DNA from: Kingdonia uniflora
Lineage: Eukaryota > Streptophyta > Magnoliopsida > Ranunculales > Circaeasteraceae
Direction: 5' to 3'
Assembly (NCBI GenBank): GCA_014058105.1
Contig: JACGCM010000560.1
Coordinates: forward strand, 3,782,001 to 3,846,000
DNA length: 64,000 nt
Made by a program: the position numbers and the translations under genes. Shown here one piece after another: positions 60,708 through 64,000 of the stretch. The notes below the pieces were generated by a model. The model was not told the origin of the DNA and made no database searches. It saw nothing but the letters and a program-made list of their open reading frames with translations. Position 1 is the stretch's first letter. The number at the start of each line of letters is the position of its first letter.

Positions 60708-60907
60708 ACAATAACCATTAGATAGCATATTACTAATTACTGTAGTAAGTATGTTTAGTCTGTTATAATTGTAACAAACTTGAGCCAACTGAAAACAACT
60801 GTAACAGTAACTGTCTCTAACCGAATCTGTAATAAATTGCTCTCTTCTTTGAGCTTGAGCATTGATGAAAGTGACTTTTTGTGTCTCTCTTCCTCTGTAC
60901 TATATCA
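60708..60907 (+). repeat. 3' LTR of the intron-1 Copia (~200 bp)
   Basis: Pairs with 49736-49909. It is longer by a short insert around 60745-60775. An AGGAGG polypurine tract precedes it. Confidence 0.8.
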
Positions 60908-61060
60908 CAAGTGTGGTAACAGGAAGTTTGTAATTACAGTCTAAAAAATATGCCGAGAGTAGTACTTACGCCAATGAAAGTGGCCAAAACTTTACTAGTG
61001 GCCAAAACATTCCAACTTACTTACGAAATTATTGTGATTATATGATTAGATGGTGCAAGT
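60908..61060. repeat. Right copy of the SABATH intron-1 duplication
   Basis: Matches 49575-49735. The unit begins and is followed by CAAGTGTGG, consistent with a tandem duplication whose junction was the Copia target. Confidence 0.85.
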
Positions 61061-61189
61061 GTGGAATTATGGTAAGAAATACATCAAAAGATTACTAACT
61101 TGGATTTTAGAGTTCTTAGCATAACTTGTTTCCCCATCACCTTTATTCATATGTTCCATATTTCTAATGCTCATAAAGCTCTCTACTCA

Positions 61190-61193
<4 letters not shown>

Positions 61194-61229
<36 letters not shown>
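61194..61229. repeat. (TA)n microsatellite
   Basis: Eighteen TA units upstream of SABATH pseudogene exon 1, in its former promoter. Confidence 0.9.
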
Positions 61230-61234
<5 letters not shown>

Positions 61235-61372
61235 ACCAACATACTCTTTGAGCCCTAGGCATATTGTGTTGCATCTAATTAAACTCATGTGAAAATTTTC
61301 AGTACTTGAGATTGATCGATATCGAAGGTATTTGAGTTTGATTGATATCGAATTATTAGATCGAGTTAATAT

Positions 61373-62229
61373 TGTGCAATAACCTAGAATAATTTTTCTA
61401 AAAACTATGACCTAATTCCAGGTTAATCCTATAATCAATTACCAATAGTTATAATCAATAAGCACAATAACACATGATATTAATCCTGAGGGAAACCTTT
61501 CACAGGAGAAAGTCTCACAAGTCATTGTCGAATCCTCGACATCTAAAATTCTAAAATCCACTATTAAGAAGAATTACAATAATCTAAATCACTTACAGAC
61601 TCGATAATCACATCCCGTGGTTACCTATCTTCAATCACTATTCACGCAATCAATTCTTCATTCTCGCAACGCCCTTCGTTCTCACAATGCCTCGCTTCGA
61701 ATCACGCACTAAAGCTTTTCAAGCTCGAATTCTTCAAGCTCTTAATTCAGAAATTGAAATTAGGTTTTCATAATTCTCAGATCGATTCAACTCGAGGGTT
61801 AATTCTCGTTGAATCTTTTTTAAATAACTCTTCTATCAAATATATCAAGCCTTGAAAATTGGTTTTAGAAGAGTTAAAAAAAGAATATAGAAAGATAACT
61901 TTTAAAAAGAAAACTAAAAATTTGGTACTCTGTTCGAACATAATAAAAGTCTATTCGAACTGAGAGGCATCTGCCAAGTCTACTCAAACAAAACAAAAGT
62001 CTATTCGAACAAAACACTATTTTTCTTAAAAAATAAAATTATTTTAGCATTTTGTAAAATACTAATAGGCTAGAGTATTTGAGCAAAGAGGTACAAAGTC
62101 AATGTACCTATCCAGTGTCAGTCTAACGTAGTGGTTCCACGTGCACTCTCTGAGGATAAATAATTACAAGATAGTGTTGACTCTTATTCTAGACACGAAA
62201 TGAAACCAATACTAAATATGATTGTTTCA
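61373..62229 (-). repeat. 3' LTR of the second SIRE-like element (857 bp)
   Basis: Shares ATCACATCCCGTGGTTACCT, the GTCGAATC(C/A)(C/T)CGACA word and GAGGCTTGA/AGGCTAGAG regions with the 52200 and 57325 LTRs, but is about 250 bp shorter, mainly in the TATTCGAA array (61930-62015). Confidence 0.75.
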
Positions 62230-62738
62230 ATCTCCCGCTTTAGTTCATTTCGTGATAAAATTGTGACAATAACAAAAAATAAATTCCAACTCGATGGACT
62301 GACTCTATCACTAAATATCTATGCTCGAAGCCACTCTTTCATCCTGTAGTATCTATTTTGGTATCGCAGCACACTAAACAAGATACATTATGCAGCCATT
62401 CAAAAAATAAGGAATCTACAAGAAAGCTAAAAACCTACCTGACTTACCTATCAGGATCATCTCTGCCCCTTTTTGTCACGGAAGAACAAAAGGTGAATGG
62501 AAAAAATAGAACCAACTTAATATCATATTAGAAAAGTACTAGTTATTTCCCTTTGCAATAATGGTGACCTCAGTTAGAGCACAAACATAAAAAAAATCCA
62601 AGAATAAATGGCATAAATAAACATTGGCAAATACTACCGCTACTACAAGGCATGATAGAATGCAAATGAATCTAGAATATCTTAGAAAGATTAGAACATT
62701 TCCCATGTGTTATAAAATTTACTAAAATGAATTATTTG

Positions 62739-62760
62739 GTGTGTGTGTGTGTGTGTGTGT
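62739..62760. repeat. (GT)n microsatellite
   Basis: Eleven GT units. The matching place in the nested copy (about 53900) has only TGGTGTGTGTGAG. Confidence 0.85.
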
Positions 62761-64000
62761 ATAGTCATTTAGACACCTATTTTTAACATATTACTTGGCC
62801 ACAGTTAGACTACTTTATTGGAAATTTATTTTGATTGAGGCCTTACTTGGGTGTTCACTAAAAAATCACTAAGATTTTGCTGGATATGTACTTGTTGGTA
62901 ATATGAGTATGAATAAGTGCAACGAAGGCTCATATATCTTGAATAGGCGAACGTTTAAGGAATAATCTCATTGATAAGAAATTAACTATCATAGATTGCG
63001 CCAAGTTTACTAATATAGACCCCATATCTCTCATGTCTACTAAACTGACTGTGTTAAACTCAAGATTAAACAGGTCTTGAAAAGGTGATGATGTAGGCAA
63101 GGGTAGGCACATGACATAGTAGGTGCTTTACTGACATTCTGAGACTCACAATTATATATCTCCCCCTCTTTATTTATTTTGCATTCACCTCCCTTCATTA
63201 TTTTCCTTTAATGAGTACATATAGAATAAATTATTTCATCTTCCATATCCTTTAAAAAAAAAATATTCTAGGCAGAATCTTATAGATGTACCATAAAAGT
63301 ATTTGGAATACTCCTTTATTATATTCATCGTCTTCACTAAAACTACATGGCTTCACTCATTTTATTTTTTTACTGAAAATTCTCAGAACAAACGGGTCAA
63401 AAGGAGTTGGGTATAAAGCGAATTGCAAATTTTAAGGTACAAAGAACTACAAGCATATAAAACTTTGGTAAGCATATCGAAGGCCAAAAATGGTGAAATA
63501 ATAAAAATGCCTATTATCATATCTTCGGTCTTATACAGTTTTTTTCTTCTCGAATCAAGTATAAGAAATGTTCTATTAGAATAACTTGAATTTAATATTA
63601 TTATCAGCAATTGATTATAAAAAATAAGATCATGAAAAGACAAAATGCCGAATCTGGAAGGAATCTATGAAATAACACTCAAAGCTTGCAAAAAGGCTAG
63701 ATCCGCACATATTGTTGGGTGCGAGGTCTCCACAGTTATCCTCACGTAGTTCTAATCACAATGAATTTTTAGTTTAAACAAAGAGGTCACTGATTATTGT
63801 GAATTGTAATTTTACCAAATACTTATTCTAGGAATTAATATAATACTAAAGTACTATCCTAATCTAGCAAGAATATCTAACATTCAAAAGCTCCAAAAAT
63901 GCAAAGTACATTAAAATCAATGCAATACCTTATTGTCCTAAAAAAAAGAAAAAAAAGCATAACTATATAGAGGGTTAGAAATATACCTTTTGAATGGGGC

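Larger units (their letters stand above)
49736..60907 (+). mobile_element. Copia retrotransposon (11.2 kb including a nested element) in SABATH intron 1
   Basis: LTRs are about 49736-49909 and 60708-60907, sharing TAATAAAT.GCTCTCTTCTTTGAGCTTGAGCA in modified form and ending ...TATCA. The primer site TGGTATCAGAG starts at 49910. Flanks TAAGT (49731-49735) and CAAGT (60908-60912) fit a 5-bp target duplication with one difference. Coding on the plus strand is split at 52199/58437 by the SIRE-like insertion. Confidence 0.85.
43200..61174 (-). pseudogene. SABATH methyltransferase pseudogene spread over 18 kb by nested insertions
   Basis: Exon 1 is 61174-61100 ([18 protein letters not shown]). Exon 2 is 49488-49170 plus 47423-47325 (MTNPILKEAVM, IADFGCSLGPNAL, LPGNDFITVFK, then FVNSSYYLHWLSQ). 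Exon 3 is 47220-46965 plus 43691-43675 ([38 protein letters not shown]). Exon 4 is 43548-43200 (EEHEVDCFNLPYYDPFSEE). Exon borders match the intact gene. It is broken by a Copia composite in intron 1, a MULE in exon 2 and a chromovirus in exon 3. It also has a single-base frameshift before GLPGNDF, a TGA in exon 2 after CYG, and a TAG in exon 4. IADFGC replaces IADLGC. Confidence 0.92.
61373..64000 (-). mobile_element. Second gag-only SIRE-like element, cut by the window end
   Basis: The 3' LTR is at 61373-62229 (TGTGCAATAACC...ATTGTTTCA), followed inward by the polypurine region AATCTCCCGCTTTAG and about 1.77 kb of non-coding interior co-linear with 53300-55290. Orientation is the same as the nested copy. 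The gag and 5' LTR would lie beyond 64000. Confidence 0.8.

Overview
This is a nuclear segment of a flowering plant, most likely a eudicot. It is AT-rich and has spliceosomal GT-AG introns, plant SABATH methyltransferase genes, a plant DUF1624/HGSNAT-like gene and dense nested LTR retrotransposons and Mutator-like (MULE) DNA. I cannot name the species. Only two protein-coding genes look intact: an intronless HGSNAT-like membrane acetyltransferase (32734-34122, minus) and a four-exon SABATH carboxyl methyltransferase (35307-36910, minus). Nearly everything else is transposon or gene wreckage.

Layout. 1-11.5 kb is a MULE-associated domain. It has an AT-rich array of TTTGTCATTTGTTAT-like units, a fragment shared with the large gypsy element further right, two tandem decayed coiled-coil genes with conserved TATA boxes, a 65-bp tandem repeat, and a decayed MuDR-type transposase on the minus strand whose introns contain the same repeat word. 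11.6-13.3 kb is a deleted Ty3/gypsy chromovirus (integrase, chromodomain, LTR) that truncates a SABATH pseudogene (exon 1 plus part of exon 2, 13.34-13.60 kb). 14.13-32.33 kb is an 18-kb Tat-lineage gypsy element on the minus strand: two LTRs, TGGCGCC primer site, gag, protease, reverse transcriptase, dual RNase H and integrase. It also carries a long antisense coiled-coil gene between pol and the 3' LTR. A 2.75-kb chromovirus-type solo LTR sits inside its gag-protease junction.

32.3-37 kb holds the two intact genes. 37.38-42.73 kb is a complete-ended but mutated Copia element (target duplication TTTAC); one of its LTRs contains a further solo LTR (target duplication GCTCA). 43.2-61.2 kb is a second full-length SABATH gene spread over 18 kb. 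A chromovirus interrupts exon 3, a MULE with a 9-bp target duplication interrupts exon 2, and an 11-kb Copia composite interrupts intron 1. That Copia itself contains a 6.2-kb SIRE-like, gag-only Copia element. 61.37-64.0 kb is part of a second element of that gag-only family, cut by the window end.

The host signal is therefore a tandem SABATH cluster, all on the minus strand: one apparently working copy, one exploded copy and one stump, with a probable retrogene in between. SABATH enzymes methylate small carboxylic acids such as salicylate, benzoate or jasmonate using S-adenosylmethionine. Coordinates of element ends come from LTR pairs, terminal inverted repeats and target-site duplications read directly from the sequence. 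No alignment or database search was run.
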